Source: Mesostigma viride
Taxonomy: Eukaryota; Streptophyta; Mesostigmatophyceae; Mesostigmatales; Mesostigmataceae
DNA: 62,976 bases
Direction of reading: 5' to 3'
Assembly (NCBI GenBank): GCA_009746045.1
Contig: RPFO01000574.1
Coordinates: 1-62,976, forward strand
The notes beneath the pieces are model-generated. The model was not told where the DNA came from. It saw only the letters and a program-made list of their open reading frames with translations, and searched no databases. Each line of letters begins with the position of its first letter. Position 1 is the stretch's first letter. The position numbers were made by a program, and so were the translations under genes. Positions 1-11,945 of this stretch are shown here, in pieces.

Positions 1-60
1 ATGCATGTGAGCTACCATGGTCCGGATTCTCCCGATTTCTGGCCTGCGCTGGTTGTCTCC
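1..60 (+). repeat. Copy of a dispersed 55 bp repeat terminus
   Basis: The window opens inside a copy of a repeat that recurs at 13417-13470 and 15181-15238 (plus) and 16524-16582 (minus). The shared part runs from GAGCTACCATGG to GGTTGTCTCCTTGAT. At 15181 and 16524 it sits in the arms of an inverted-repeat element, so this copy is probably an end of a related element that is cut by the window edge. Confidence 0.7.
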
Positions 61-1979
61 TTGATGTTATACCCCATGACACCATACTTCTAAACATTAA
101 CCTTAAACCGTGTCCAACGCCCTATAAATAGCGGGCAGTTGGCACTTCCATGATAATGTCACAAACCAACCTAATAATTATTTATGGCCCATACTAGGAC
201 CAAAGCACACACATATGTGGACCTCCTTGGGGGTCATGTCATTGGTCATATTGCAATGTCCTATGGGTGCTAAATATAGCACCCCTGGCAGGGGTGCGCG
301 GGGTGCGAGACAAGAGACACATATAATGCAATATTGGATGTCAAATCTTATTTGTTGGTCCTGGATTCAACAAGGCAGTGAGAAAGGAAGCTAGAAAGGG
401 CTCTGAACACTGACATCATGGGTGTCCCAGGGACCCAGTGCAAGCTCTAATAAATGCCCGCTACAAATAGCGGACAGTTTGGTTGGTGACGCCTGCTAGC
501 ATTACAAAGCTAAATTTCATCCCGTAGCAACAAAAAACATCATGGATGATCAAACATGCTAATTACATCCTGTCCAGGCTGCAGAACATCCATCATAGCA
601 TGTAAAGATAGGTAACGCCTATGCACAGTCACATTTGTACGTATCATAGCATGGTAAGGGCACACCCTTGAAGCCACACAAGCCAAACCGATGCTCACTT
701 TTTTCTTGTGCTGATGCTGTAATAAACAAGTGCAAGTAAGCCTAGCTCAATGACAGTGCTAGCTGTGCCCCTGTATGCTGGGCTTTATTATAGTAGCTGC
801 TAACTGGCTATGGGTGTCCTCTACTAACAAACCAAAAAGCTAACCAAAACCTGGCCAAGATACCATCTTTCCAAAAATGTAGGCAAGAAAAACCCATCAC
901 AATACCATGCACAACATATTTAAGCATTACACCGATCGTTACTCTAGTATATAGGATGAAGACGCAGCTAACCATGAACAAAACGGATGATAAACTGGGC
1001 GAAATGGTTGTACGCAGCCACCACGACAAACCATTACATAAAAGTAGTAAGGAGGGAACTTTAACACCACGAAACCTTAATAATAGTCCGGGATTACTTA
1101 CCGAGCGATAAAACCACTTGACCTCCTTCACGGCAGCGGCAGGGACTGCAAACTGCGCCAGGTCAACTACAGCAAAAAAGGCTGGCTGACAGGTAGCAAG
1201 CTCATGACAGAAACGATGCCCCGAGGCTATTCTGGCCCACAGCGCTGATGAACTATGCGATATACGTCATAATAAAGTTAATCGTTGCGAAACATTCGAT
1301 GATAAAACGGCAAATACCAAGTGCTAGCTTCATCGGCATCCCCGTAGTAGTAAACGCGTGTTGACGCAATAAAAACCAGCCCGAGATGATTGCGCGCCTC
1401 GTTAGAGGTTGCGCAACTACGTCTATAGCATCTTTATGACGTATCAAGTGTGCCTACAAAATTTGGAACGAGTCCGTGCATGAATGCTCCTGCGCCAGTC
1501 AGTTTCTGCACCGCCATGGCCGCAAATCTGCACGGACGTCAATATTTTACATTCACGTTTTCGTCCCATTGAAAAGGGTACCCCTGAACTTGGGTCAATA
1601 ATTAGTCCCTGTGTACTTGTCAGAATATAGTGATGTTTAGGTACGGGACGCAGTACACATCTAGCTGAAGACGCCTGGCTAAAAATATCACGGAAATACC
1701 TACTGGCATTCGCGTTATTCTCACTACCAACTGTCCGTTATTTGTAGCGGTCAGTTGGTACTGTCCGCTGCAAATATCAGTCAGCACGGTTTAAGGGTTA
1801 AGAACCTTGGCACATTGCAAAATGGGAAAGAAAGCTGAACAATACATGCAACATCACTCACTAACACAGCCATGTGATTGCTACCAACCAACACGTACCA
1901 TGTACGTCCTGTGTGAAATTATTGGCAACGACACGCCAAGCAAACGCCAAGGTATAGTATAACTGCGACAGGCTGGCAC
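61..1979. other. No gene recognised
   Basis: The short open frames here are under 110 codons and match no family I recognise. There is no clear repeat array. I see nothing supportable in this stretch. Confidence 0.6.
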
Positions 1980-2840
1980 ATGTCACCTGGCATCCACGTA
2001 TGCTCACCCCAAGGCATTGGCATATCCCCATGTCTATATCCGTTGCCCTTTGTGCGTACCGAGTCACCCATGCAGTCACCCACCCATGCATCCACCTGGC
2101 CCACCCACACAAGTACTCATACACTTGCGCACCTGAGTACCCAGCCACCCACTCGTCCACCCACCCGGTGACCCAGCCAGCCAGCACGCACCTACTAAAC
2201 CAACCTATCTAACCACTCGTGCACCCAGGCACCCAGCCACATACCACCCACTGGGACATCCACCCACCCAGCTAGCCACATATGCAATCTACCCACCTAG
2301 GCAATAAGGAGGCATTCACCCATCCTTTTATCCAGGCACCCATTACTAAAACCACGCAGCCACCTAACCACCCAGCCAGCTGGCCCCATGTGTGCCCACC
2401 GGGCCGCCCACCCTGACCCACCCACGCCCCTTCCCACTCGACCACTCTTTCCCCCCATACCTTATACCCACCGACCTGCACCCACTCACCCTCACACATC
2501 CACACCCTCTCAGCCAGTCACCCACCCATCTCACCCTAACATGCACAGCCTCCACCCGCGATAGGTGAGTCGATCCCAACAACAAAACCACCCACCCACC
2601 CATATCCGTGCACCCACCACCCATCTACCTTCCCTCGCTCACCCCACCACTTCTAATCACAGCTACACATCCACCCGCCACAAACCAACGGTGCAAATCC
2701 TCCAGCCCATGCAACAGTTTCACTCAGGCATCCAACAATGCACCCACCTAGGAGTTCCCAACCCGTCGATCCCCCAGCCACCTGGCGATTCACTTATAAG
2801 CAACCACCCTTGCACCATCCACCCACCATAACCACCCACC
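1980..2840. repeat. CCACCCA-rich low-complexity DNA
   Basis: Irregular runs of CCACCCA, CCAGCCAC and similar short motifs on the plus strand give Pro/His/Thr-rich or Trp/Gly-rich false frames on the two strands. It grades into the CCCT microsatellite that follows. Confidence 0.7.
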
Positions 2841-3248
2841 CCTCCCTCCCTCCTCCTCCTCCTCCTCTCCCTCTCCTCCCTCCCTCCCTCCCTCCCTCCC
2901 TCCCTCCCTCCCTCCCTCCCTCCTCCTCCTCCCTCCTCCTCCCTCCCTCCCTCCCTCCCTCCCTCCCTCCCCTCCCTCCCTCCCTCCCTCCCTCCCTCCC
3001 TCCTCCTCCCTCCCTCCTCCCTCCTCCCCTCCCCCCTCCCTCCCTCCTCCCTCCCTCCCTCCCTCCCTCCCTCCTCCCTCCCTCCCTCCCTCCCTCCCTC
3101 CCTCCCTCCCTCCTCCCTCCCTCCCTCCCTCCCCCTCCCTCCTCCCTCCCTCCCTCCCTCCCTCCCTCCCTCCCTCCTCCTCCCTCCCTCCCTCCCTCCC
3201 TCCCTCCCTCCCTCCTCCCCCTCCTCCCTCCCTCCCTCCCTCCCTCCC
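2841..3248. repeat. (CCCT)n / (CCT)n microsatellite
   Basis: About 400 bp of CCCT tetranucleotides with CCT interruptions, a pure pyrimidine strand. Open frames over it on both strands (poly Pro-Ser-Leu, or Gly-Arg-Glu) are products of the repeat and not genes. Confidence 0.95.
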
Positions 3249-5743
3249 GCCACCCCACCCACCCACCCTCTCCAACTGCATGTGGACTGCCTCTCCCAGC
3301 GACTCGGCCAGCCGTTTGAGTGTGTTTGGGACCATATGCTGATGCCCATGGATATTACGCGCGCCATCAACCAGGCAACACCAGTGACACTTGAGCTCCT
3401 TGTTATCCTTCTCATCGGATGTACTGACGACACCCTGCACAATTACAGCTCACAAGGCAACTAACATGCTGGAGGAACGCATCCGCCGCAGTGGACGTCA
3501 GTAACGGATGTTGCAATGTTGCTGGAGGGAGGTCAATCGACCGCACCCGTACATACAAGGGGCAATTATTGATGCGTCATACCCAAAACAGGAAGAAAAT
3601 GTGGCACAACTAACCTTGCCATCAACATGGATGGACGGAGTTGGAGACCAACTGCAGCGCGGCATTCGCAAGGGCACAGGCTGTGTTGTTCAGCAGGTCC
3701 ACCGCTGGACTGCCCGATGCCGAGTCCAGGTTCTTCCTTACACAAACTCTCCACAAGCGTGATTGTCGCGTCCTTGGCTGCCAACTGCGGAAAGGAGGCC
3801 AGTGCTCGCTTCAGCAGGAACTCGGCAATTGCAATCACGGTGGGCCCTGGCACGATTTGCAGGCCTACACATGCTTGCCCCGCATGTGCCTCCCCCACGT
3901 GTGCATCCACCGCAGTTGACGTGCTTGCTCGCAGCTCCCACTACCGCTGGCTTCGTTGCCATGTTCCTCCACCCGTTGCCTCTTGCATCTTAGCTGTTCC
4001 TCGCGCTTCTCCGCAGCCTCTCTTTCCCTCTCTTCCTCTCTCTTTTCTGCTGCCGTTCATGCCTTGCTCCAGATATAGATGTGGCTGCTTAGGCGTTCAA
4101 TCTGCATCACAGAATTGGACGATATGCACGTCAAAGGAAAGCCAACCAAGCAGCAACATTACCAACAATGTAGCGGGAGGGTCAGTGCAGAGGCCAGCAA
4201 CATAACTGCCTTAGTCTTGTACTCCTACCATACACATTAGGGAAGACTGCTGGCATGGCAGCCTGCATCACAGCAATGAATTGCCGCCAACTAAAATAAG
4301 AGAGTGACTCACCGCTACTCTTCCCTGAAGCCGACTGGTCACACCTCCATTGTGGCGTTGTTTTACCACTTTAAGGCTCTTCCACAGCGTGCGATTTTGT
4401 TGATGCCATTTTCTCAATTCCTGTAGCATATATTTTGCCCCCGCCGCACGCTTCCATGGGTTGCCATGTACATCATACTTTGCTGATGCTTCAGAGAAGT
4501 CAAGCGGTTCTTTGCATTCCCTCACCTGTATTCAACGGCAACGCCAAAACGGAATGCCAACGAATGCGGAGCGGGGGAACAAGGCATAAATCAACGCATG
4601 GTGAACCGGCAGATGCTGAGGCAGACACGACAATGCACTGGGTGCATGGCAACCATGTGAACACTGATGGTAGCACTCACATGCCTAACAAGCATTTTCT
4701 TTGTTTCCCCTGGGAGAGTGTAAGGCCTATGCCAACCAAGGTAAACAACAAAACAACACATCCTAAACTGCCCTAACTGACATGGGCAACAAACATGGCC
4801 AATGGAGGACAAGGAACCAAGTAGGATCATCCAACAGGATCATGGTATTATGGCAGCTTGCATGCAGTAAATTATATCAAGCATGGTTGGCTCAGCACAT
4901 TGAAGTATTGTCACATCATTAGAACAAGGGAAAGTCAGAAATCAACGCATGGTGAACCGGCAGATGATGAGGCAGACACGACAATGCACTTGGTGCATGG
5001 CAACTATGTGAACACTGATGGTAGCATTCACATGCCTAACAAGCATTTTCTCTGTTTCCCCTGGGTTAGAGTGTAAGGCCTATGCCAACCCAGCTAAACA
5101 ACAAAACAACACATCCTAAACTGCGCTAACTGACATGGGCAACAAACATGGCCAATGGAGGACAAGGAACCAAGTAGGATCATCCAACAGGATCACGGTA
5201 TTATGGCAGCTTGCATGCAGCAAATTATATCAAGCATGGTTGGCTCAGCACATTGAAGTATTGTCACATCATTACAACAAGGGTAACCTCAAATAAACTA
5301 GTCGTGGCCACTATCTACAGGCAGTCTAACGAATGCAACACATGCAACATGGATGGTGCTCACTACAACGCTTCCTTATCTGCGCAATAAAATGTACAGG
5401 GACATTGCATGGCGCCGCCCCTCAGCTTCTGAGCGCTGTGATGCCGCTGCGACGATAGGGTGGTCAACTGCGACGATAGGGTGCACACAACCATACCCAC
5501 ATCATCCTTGCCACAATACGTTTTATGAATCCCCTCAAACCTTTGCGAGAAGCTATAGTCTGCGACAGCATCCCCTGCCGACGACATATACGCATATGCG
5601 TTCTCAGCTACTATATTCATTAATTCCCATGCCGTCTTGTGAGGGGTCCGACGTACCTTTGCTGCCAGAGATTCTGCTGCGAATGCGGTTGCCGCTGTGC
5701 GCTTTGCCTCCCAGCGTGCTTTCCAGGCCCGCGCGTCCTCCAT
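3249..5743 (-). pseudogene. Possible minus-strand coding remnants, unidentified
   Basis: Three minus-strand stretches have protein-like composition: about 5743-5363 (Ala/Arg-rich, containing KTAWELMNIVAENAYAYM), about 4525-4316 (containing GNPWKRAAGAKYMLQELRKW) and about 3880-3566 (containing PGPTVIAIAEFLLKRALASF). A fourth piece at about 3440-3270 contains ELKCHWCCLVDGARNIHGHQ. The order is consistent with exons or decayed pieces of one minus-strand gene, but I recognise no family and could not place convincing splice sites. The interval also holds a 351 bp tandem duplication. It may be an old mobile-element gene, or chance open frames. Confidence 0.25.
4591..5275. repeat. 351 bp tandem duplication
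   Basis: The sequence starting TCAACGCATGGTGAACC at 4591 recurs at 4942. The two copies run in parallel, with a few substitutions, down to the CATTGAAGTATTGTCACATC motif that ends each one. The repeat appears non-coding. Confidence 0.85.
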
Positions 5744-5879
5744 CGATACACAACATAAGCTGTCCTGACTGCGAAAGACTTAACTACCAATGTCTTCGTC
5801 GTCAATTAACGCGTCTTCTACGTCTTCCACAGTGTGCATGCGTAGCTAGCCAGCTATGTCGCGGTTTACGATCCAGTTA

Positions 5880-6180
5880 ACGATATAACGGCTCCGTGAC
5901 CACCCCAGTACCTAATATTGGGGCAGCTATGGCGCCGTAACCACTACCTGACCGGTCCCGTATACCCCAACGTAACCTGAACCGAATTTGTTCACGCCCC
6001 CGTAAACATAACCGGCCCAGTTACTGGGCCGTACCGAATCTCGGGGCCAATATTCCGAATGGTACCGTAACCGGTCCGGTAACCCAAACCGCCAACGAAT
6101 ACGGACCCGTAACCTGGCCCGTCGAAGTTACCGGGCAGGTTACGGGGGCGTCGAAGTTACCGGACAGGTTACGGGGGCTT
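5880..6180. repeat. CCGTAAC / GTTACCGG-rich degenerate repeat
   Basis: Dense, irregular occurrences of CCGTAACC, GGTTACGG and GTTACCGG in both orientations. It ends in a short tandem of a roughly 30 bp unit (GGTTACGGGGGCGTCGAAG...) at 6120-6180. It abuts the truncated end of the aspartic protease remnant. Confidence 0.7.
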
Positions 6181-6181
6181 C

Positions 6182-6350
6182 CTAGTGGTGTTGGCGACCA
6201 TCCGAGTGGGTCAGATGCACGGCCGTCCGGTGTGGGGGCTTGGCGTCAGGCCGGCCCAGCCGGCGCACCAGTGCCGCGTTGATGAAGGACGTGGAAGCGC
6301 CTGTGTCGACAAAAAACTTGACATCCATGACGGTTGGTTGGCCGTATCTG
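6182..6350 (-). pseudogene. Retropepsin-like aspartic protease fragment
   Basis: On the minus strand the frame reads QPTVMDVKFFVDTGASTSFI and continues with NAALVRRLG, then meets a stop at 6184-6182. The Asp-Thr-Gly-Ala active-site signature (Asp codon at 6307-6305), with hydrophobic residues before it and a Ser/Thr-Phe-Ile stretch after, is typical of the protease domain of LTR-retrotransposon Gag-Pol polyproteins, which cuts the polyprotein during particle maturation. Only the N-terminal lobe is present. Downstream it collapses into the GTTACCGG repeat, and reverse transcriptase and integrase are absent. It lies downstream of the gag remnant in the same orientation, so both probably come from one Ty3/Gypsy-type element split by the 6355-6720 insertion. 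Confidence 0.75.
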
Positions 6351-6354
6351 AATA

Positions 6355-6720
6355 TATTATTACATTCTCATATATAAAATATCCCATTACCGCCAACGGT
6401 ACCCTATATAAAACCACTAGTGCTAGACGCCTAATAGTAATTTCCCATTACCGCCAACGGCGTCTATGCATGGGGTCAGTGTATGATTCCCAACACCCCC
6501 TTTACTGCTGATAGCATGATTACAGGGTGACCTGCTACTGTGCAGGACCACCAATGCACCCTTGGTATTTGGTACAGATGTGGGGCAAAACAGACACCCC
6601 CCCCTTGCCCTACACAGGTGGGCATTCTCAGAATGGCTAAGGTGGCCAGCCACTAGGACTGGAAAAGCGCACCGGACTGAACATATTATAAAAATATAAT
6701 TATATACTAATATAAACTAT
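6355..6720. other. AT-rich insertion between gag and protease remnants
   Basis: This stretch interrupts what should be a continuous gag-pol frame. It contains two copies of CCCATTACCGCCAACGG (6383-6399 and 6444-6460) and TATA-rich ends running to about 6750. No coding sequence or clear terminal inverted repeat was seen. A small non-autonomous insertion is one explanation. Confidence 0.4.
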
Positions 6721-6749
6721 TATACTAATATAATAATATATATTATAGT

Positions 6750-8136
6750 ATACTTCCAGCGGGCAAACTCGTAACCGGCCACTGCTGGTGACTCAAAGGT
6801 CGCACGCTGTCCGGAGGCTAGTCGGTGAGCCCCGATCTCATTGACCGCGCGCAGCACGCCCTTGGTAGAACTCATCGCTGGCGGCCGCGGCTGCTGGTGC
6901 TGAGTCGTGAACTGCCGGGCCTGCTGGCGCCCGCTCGTTCGCGTTGCGGGGCTTGTCCCTTGGGCCGGAGGAGTCCGGGCGACTGCCGAACGCCGGGCCT
7001 GAAAACCTGGGCTCGTTCTCCCCCGTACCACGTCCAGCGTGCAGGCCTACTACGGAGTTTGGGGCAGTCGCGCCTGAGGTGCCCCCACCTCAAAGCACAT
7101 GAAGCAACGGGCTTTACTCGCGTCGATGGCGTTGAGGTCTTGGTCAGCGTTCCCGTCCTCCAGGTCATTAGGGGAGTCATCGTTCTCCTCGCCGTCGTGC
7201 GGGGGACCTGATCGGAAGAAACGACGCACCGATGGTGCGCGCCCGCGAGTCACCACATCGGCCACTACCTGCAGAAGATATCTCTGGATATTCAAGATGT
7301 CCCAATCCTTCCAAGGAACCTCAGCGTAGTGCTTTAGTACCTCGTCCTGCAGCTCGGGGCTGAGTGCCTCAATGAATCTGATCTTGTACTCGTACCAGGT
7401 CATGTCGGTCAGGTAACCGGCGCTGGACTCAAACTTGGACAGAAACACGCGATATGGAGTGGTTCCCTGGCGCAGCTTGCCGAAGGCGAGTCGCTCGTGG
7501 AGCTCCGCGTCTGGGGGTATCAACTTGCGGCGCACCCGGTCCATCAACTCCTCCACGGTTTGCGGGTACGACTGGGATGCGATGCTCTCACAGTTCAAGA
7601 TGCTCACCACCGAAGGGTCCATGCAGGTCTTGACCACGTGCGGGATCAGATCACAGGTGGCAAGCTCCCATTTGTTGTGATTGCGCCAGATGGTATACTG
7701 CTGTTGCCACATGCGTCCCCATTCGTCGACCTCTCGCGGCTTCATATCCGCGTGCAGCTTGGGTACATTCTTGAAAGTGGGCATCGGTGGGGCCTTTACC
7801 GTGTTGGTAATATGTAGGCCCACCGACCTCTATGTAGGAGATGGAGCCGAATGCGGGGGGCTGCGACCGGGGGAGAGATCCGGATCTGGACGGCGTACCA
7901 TGCGTCCGCCGCACCTGTACCGATGAGGGGTGTTCATACCCCGGGTCATCCAATGCCACCCTGCTGAAATTCAGGTTGCCGACGGTCGCGGGCGAGTGAA
8001 CCATGCTGCTGTTCTGCCCCCGAGGTTGCTGCAGTTGCTGCTGCGGTTGCTGCTGCTGCTGCTGCGGTAGTTGCTGCTGCTGCTGCGGTTGCTGCTGCTG
8101 CCGCTGCTGCTGCTGCAGCCTGCTGCTGCTGGAAAC

Positions 8137-8175
<39 letters not shown>

Positions 8176-8446
8176 GTTGCTGCTGCTGGAAACCCTGCTG
8201 GAGCATCTCCTGGCTGCGCCCGTCTCCCCCTTGTTCCACCCTGGAGTCTGGACTGTCATCATCTGATGAATCTCTGCGGCCCTGGTCTCTGGATCGTGGG
8301 GAGCCTTCCGCAGGTCTCTCCATGACCTCACCTGTACCTGTCCCTACTTGGACGTGCGGTGGTACCTCTACCACCTCTATACCTTGCTCGTGGTTGTCTA
8401 CCTGTTCTATCTCTCTGTTGACAGGTTCTCTCCGTTTTCGTGGCAT
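6750..8446 (-). pseudogene. Decayed retrotransposon gag (Ty3/Gypsy-like)
   Basis: Gag is the structural protein of LTR-retrotransposon particles. The frame opens at 8446 with MPRKRREPVNREIEQVDNHE, an acidic/polar N-terminus, then a poly-Gln tract (CAG repeats). A central domain at 7823-7100 includes PREVDEWGRMWQQQYTIW and ELQDEVLKHYAEVPW, typical in layout of retrotransposon Gag. A CX2CX4HX4C zinc knuckle follows at about 7106-7065. The reading frame changes at least three times: in the CAG tract near 8110, near 7810, and inside the zinc knuckle at about 7085, where a run of five G's separates the first two cysteines from the His and last Cys. The element is therefore dead, or the G run is a sequencing or slippage site. 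The protease remnant lies downstream at 6350-6182. Confidence 0.75.
7990..8210. repeat. CTG/CAG trinucleotide tract inside gag
   Basis: Interrupted CTG repeats on the plus strand encode poly-Gln in the gag frame on the minus strand, and poly-Ala or poly-Ser in the shifted frames. The expansion coincides with one of the gag frameshifts. Confidence 0.9.
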
Positions 8447-8499
8447 GATGCTCGTACCGATACCTTACACTGCAGGCAACACCTCCCCAGTGAGAGAGA

Positions 8500-9480
8500 G
8501 AGAGAGAAAGAGAGCAACCACGTACTATATATATGCTGTGCAGGATTCTTACCTCGGGATCCAGCAGGCTTGCGACCTCGTCCGCCCCGCTCAGGCCGTC
8601 CACCGTCGCCTGCCCCGGGGCACGCCCGGCGTGTCCACTGTCGTCAGTCCTAGTGTCTTCCCTGCCTGCGTTCAGTGAAAAACAACAATTTAAGACCTAC
8701 GCGGGTATACTACACTGTGCCGACTGCATGGATGGGTCTGCATGCGAGCTTGAACGATCCGGGGAAGGCTTGGCTTCACTCCGTTTCCCTTTCAAGAGGG
8801 GAGCGTGGGGTCCGCATTCCTGCGCGCCCTCCCCATGAGCCCTTTGTTCACGCTGGTTCCGGCCCTTTACGCCATCGCTCTCCGCCACCAGCTCTTTGCC
8901 CCGCAACCTCTCATCACGGCGGGTGCGTCCTGCGGCAGCTGCGGGCTTGCTCTGGCTACTACTGGGACGCACTACATCGCGTGCATGGGTGCATGGCCAG
9001 CAGAACCAGAACTGGTTCCTCTATCTCCATACCGCTCTCCTCCGGGTGGTGTGTGCCATGGTTCGGTCGGTCTTTCCCCACTCCACCATCAAGTGCGAGG
9101 ACGCGGATGGGGCCGCCCTCTACTCACCCAACCACCGCCCCGACATTACCGTGCTTGACTACGACGGGCAGGGTTGCCACCTGCATGCTCATCGATGTCT
9201 CCGTGGCTCGGCCGCTTTCCGGTCGCCACATCCTCCGGGCGGCTGTGGATGCCGGCGCTGCTGCCGCTGTGGCTGAGCGCGACAAGTTTGCCTCCTACGG
9301 CAATGTGGGGCCCCACCGGGTCCTCCCCTTTGTCCTTGAGGAGTTCGGGGCCATGGGCCCCCGGACAGCGGAGTTTTTCCACGAGTGCTGCCAGCGCCGT
9401 GAAGACCGCCTCGACCTCGAGGGTCAGACCGCCCCGTGGTCGGCCCGCACGTGGTCCTCGTATTGGCGGCTATTTACTAT
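8500..9480 (+). pseudogene. Decayed non-LTR retrotransposon ORF2 C-terminus (copy 1)
   Basis: Successive plus-strand frames give the C-terminal part of a LINE-type ORF2: a piece with QQACDLVRPAQAVHRRLPRG, then SAFLRALPMSPLFTLVPALY, a zinc-ribbon-like CGSCG...THYIAC, then NHRPDITVLDYDGQG and IDVSVARPL, which resemble the PD...D core of a PD-(D/E)XK nuclease-like domain, and finally VLEEFGAMGPRTAEFF. At least four frameshifts are needed to follow it. The same domain order occurs without most of these breaks on the minus strand at 11945-10624. No RT core is present here. It is a 5'-truncated, dead copy. Confidence 0.75.
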
Positions 9481-10623
9481 TAATTTCTTCAGGGTTATTC
9501 TCCCAGTTATCGGGTTTTTCCTTATGTTGCATGCCTATCTCACCTCCGTAATCTATCATTCTCAATGAATATATATATACATTTCTTGTTTTTGGTCCAT
9601 TGGAGTTCCTTCCCACCAAGAGAAACATTTATTTTACATTTTTGTGTGCTAGGCTTTATACGGACAGCCTATACCACACCTTCAAACTCAGTGCACATCA
9701 TTATCAAGTTGGTTATTGTAGCACCATGCTGGGGGCCCAGCATACTCGAACACAAGGTGTTGCCCCCACACCTCCTTCCTGGCCACCAAGGCTGTCGCCA
9801 ACCTTGGTGCCGATTTTCTTTCCGCCCATGGCCCCCCTCCTGCACGCTGCCACGGCTGTACTGCCGCCCCCGTGTGGCCGCTACGGTTTCCCGGCGGACG
9901 CAGGGCGGCACCCATGTCGTTCCCCCCGTTAGGGGGGCGGTTTCCAGCGGCTGCTCATTAGGCCTTACGCCCCCGGACCGTCTCTCACAAGCCCAGGACC
10001 CATCACCAGCCCCACCCCCGAGGCTGGGATTTCCCGGCATTGAAACCTTTGTGGCGATAGGCCCTCTACCCTACCAAGGCCTTGGCTTGGAAAGCTGAAA
10101 AGAGGCCTCCCTACGTCCCCTACACCACTCTAAGTACTGACTATCATTCACATTGCGCCACGCAGGCCTGCCGGCTGGCGCAGGTACAAGGTGTACTGAC
10201 TGCCCATCACAGTTGCGCCACGCCTGGCGGCTGGCGTAGGTAACAAGGTCTAGTGACGTACGTTAGAAGCTACCTAGGCCTCCACTCCGGAACCACACTC
10301 AGCCTAGGCACAAAAAGGGCCGGCCGGTGCAGTACCCTCGTGACAAGCGCTAGTCTTACGCTACCTACGGCAGGTCGGTCCCCTTTGAGCCCGTCCACGC
10401 GTCATATATAAAATGAGCGAAGCTCAGCAAATATATATTAAAAATATAATTACTTACAGCAGAGTGAAATCACTCAAACCAAAGCAAACGCCCAGCTATA
10501 AACCTATATACAGAGCCATGTCAAAGCTCTATACTACGATAAGACCAATGGAAACGCCTAACGGGAGGAACCTAATAGCCCTGCTGCACCGCAAAATCAG
10601 CCCGCGTACGGCGGAGCATGATG
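9481..10623. other. Spacer between two retrotransposon 3' ends
   Basis: No family was recognised. The stretch holds AT-rich tracts at 9565-9580 and 10405-10445. An imperfect tandem pair of about 57 bp lies at 10138-10250, each copy containing TTGCGCCACGC and GGCTGGCG(C/T)AGGTA. Open frames at 9560-10100 are Pro-rich and unconvincing. Confidence 0.5.
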
Positions 10624-11945
10624 TCAGCCATGGCCCGAGTCAGCGCCACCGACAAGCGCTGACGCCAATATGACGTCCAGGTCCGCGCCGACCATGCATG
10701 GGGCCCGCTGGCCCTCCAGGTCCAGCCGGTCCTCCCGGAGCCGGCAACACTCCTTGAAGAAGGCGGAGGTCAGGGGCCCCATGGCCCCAAACTCCTCCAG
10801 GACAAAGGGCACCACACGATGGTGCCCGACGTCGCCGTAGGCCAGGAGCTTGGCCCGCTCCGCCCGGTCCGCCGTGTAACCTGCCGTGAGGGAGGCCCCA
10901 GCCACGTGGCTAAGAGCCAAGGGCCGCGCCACCGAAACGTCAATAAGCAGATGCCGGCCACCCCCCTCAAAGTCCAGCACCACGATGTCAGGCCGGTGGT
11001 TGGGGGAATAGAAGGCAGCGCCATCCGCATCCTCGGACCGGATGTTCGCGTGGGGGAAAACCGACCGAATCATGGCGAGCACCACCGTCAGGAGGACAGT
11101 GTGCAAATACAAATACCAATTCTGATTCTGTTGGCCCCCCATGCAGGCATGCAAGGTAGTGAGTCCCCGTGGGATCCAGCGGCTGCCCACAGCTACCACA
11201 AGGCCGCCCGGCCGGAACAAGAGGCTGCGGGGCAAATAGCTGGTGCCGGAGCGCCACCGAGTAGTGGCTGGGAGCCAAGGCGAATGGGGGGCCATGGGAA
11301 GAGCACGAAGGTACGCCGAGCCCACACTCCGCAAGGAAAGCGAGAACAGCCACGCACGTCCCTGGGCGTTGAGGTCCGCGAAAAGAGCAATCCAATCAGC
11401 CGTGTGCAGAATACCCGCGTAGGTTTTCTGGTGTTTATCGATGACGCGAGCAGGGAATGCGGCGGGAGATTGAACGGAGGCGACCGAGGGAGTGCCGCGA
11501 GGGAGGTGGCGCTGTACCGCCTGAGCGGCACGGACGGGAGAACAGGCCTGCTGGATCTCAGCATAGGCCTCCTGGATGCATGGCGGTGACGAAGGGCAAA
11601 GGGCTGCTGGGGTCCAGGAGGTCAGGCGCTGCCGTTGCCAAAAGGGGCAGGAGCCGGCAGCTTTCCGCCCACGACTGAGCGACGGAGCCCAAAAATGCTG
11701 CTGGGGCCAGCCGGGCGGCACGAGTCAGACCGCAGCCACCCATCCGTGCAGGCAGGGAGGCAATGCGAATAGCATGTGGCGGGAGGTCGGGGCCCGGGAC
11801 CAGCTGCGCCAAGGCCGACTGGATGCGTTCGTCGTGGCCCTCGGCGGCCAGCCGGACCTGAGCCGGAAGAGCGCCCCGGAGCCAGTGAACGACGCGAGGG
11901 TGAGCGCAAAACCACAGAAGCAGACCCTTGGTCTGCGAAATATAT
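10624..11945 (-). pseudogene. Non-LTR retrotransposon ORF2 C-terminus (copy 2), one frameshift
   Basis: The first frame, from about 11945, reads LLLWFCAHPRVVHWLRGALP and then SLPARMGGCGLTRAARLAPA, the post-RT thumb region usual in LINE ORF2 proteins of algae and protists. The second frame (11721-10624, 365 codons) carries SAYLRALPMAPHS, a zinc-ribbon-like segment, NHRPDIVVLDFEGGGRHLL with IDVSVARPL (candidate PD-(D/E)XK nuclease core, though the usual Lys is replaced), and VLEEFGAMGPLTSAFFKECC. The two overlap near 11650, so one frameshift separates them. RT palm motifs are missing, so the copy is 5'-truncated. It is clearly homologous to 8500-9480, and the two lie tail to tail. Confidence 0.78.

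Noticed and set aside
2720-3442. 240-codon Gly/Arg/Glu-rich frame
   Set aside because: CCCT microsatellite read backwards. Only a short flank at 3270-3440 looks protein-like.
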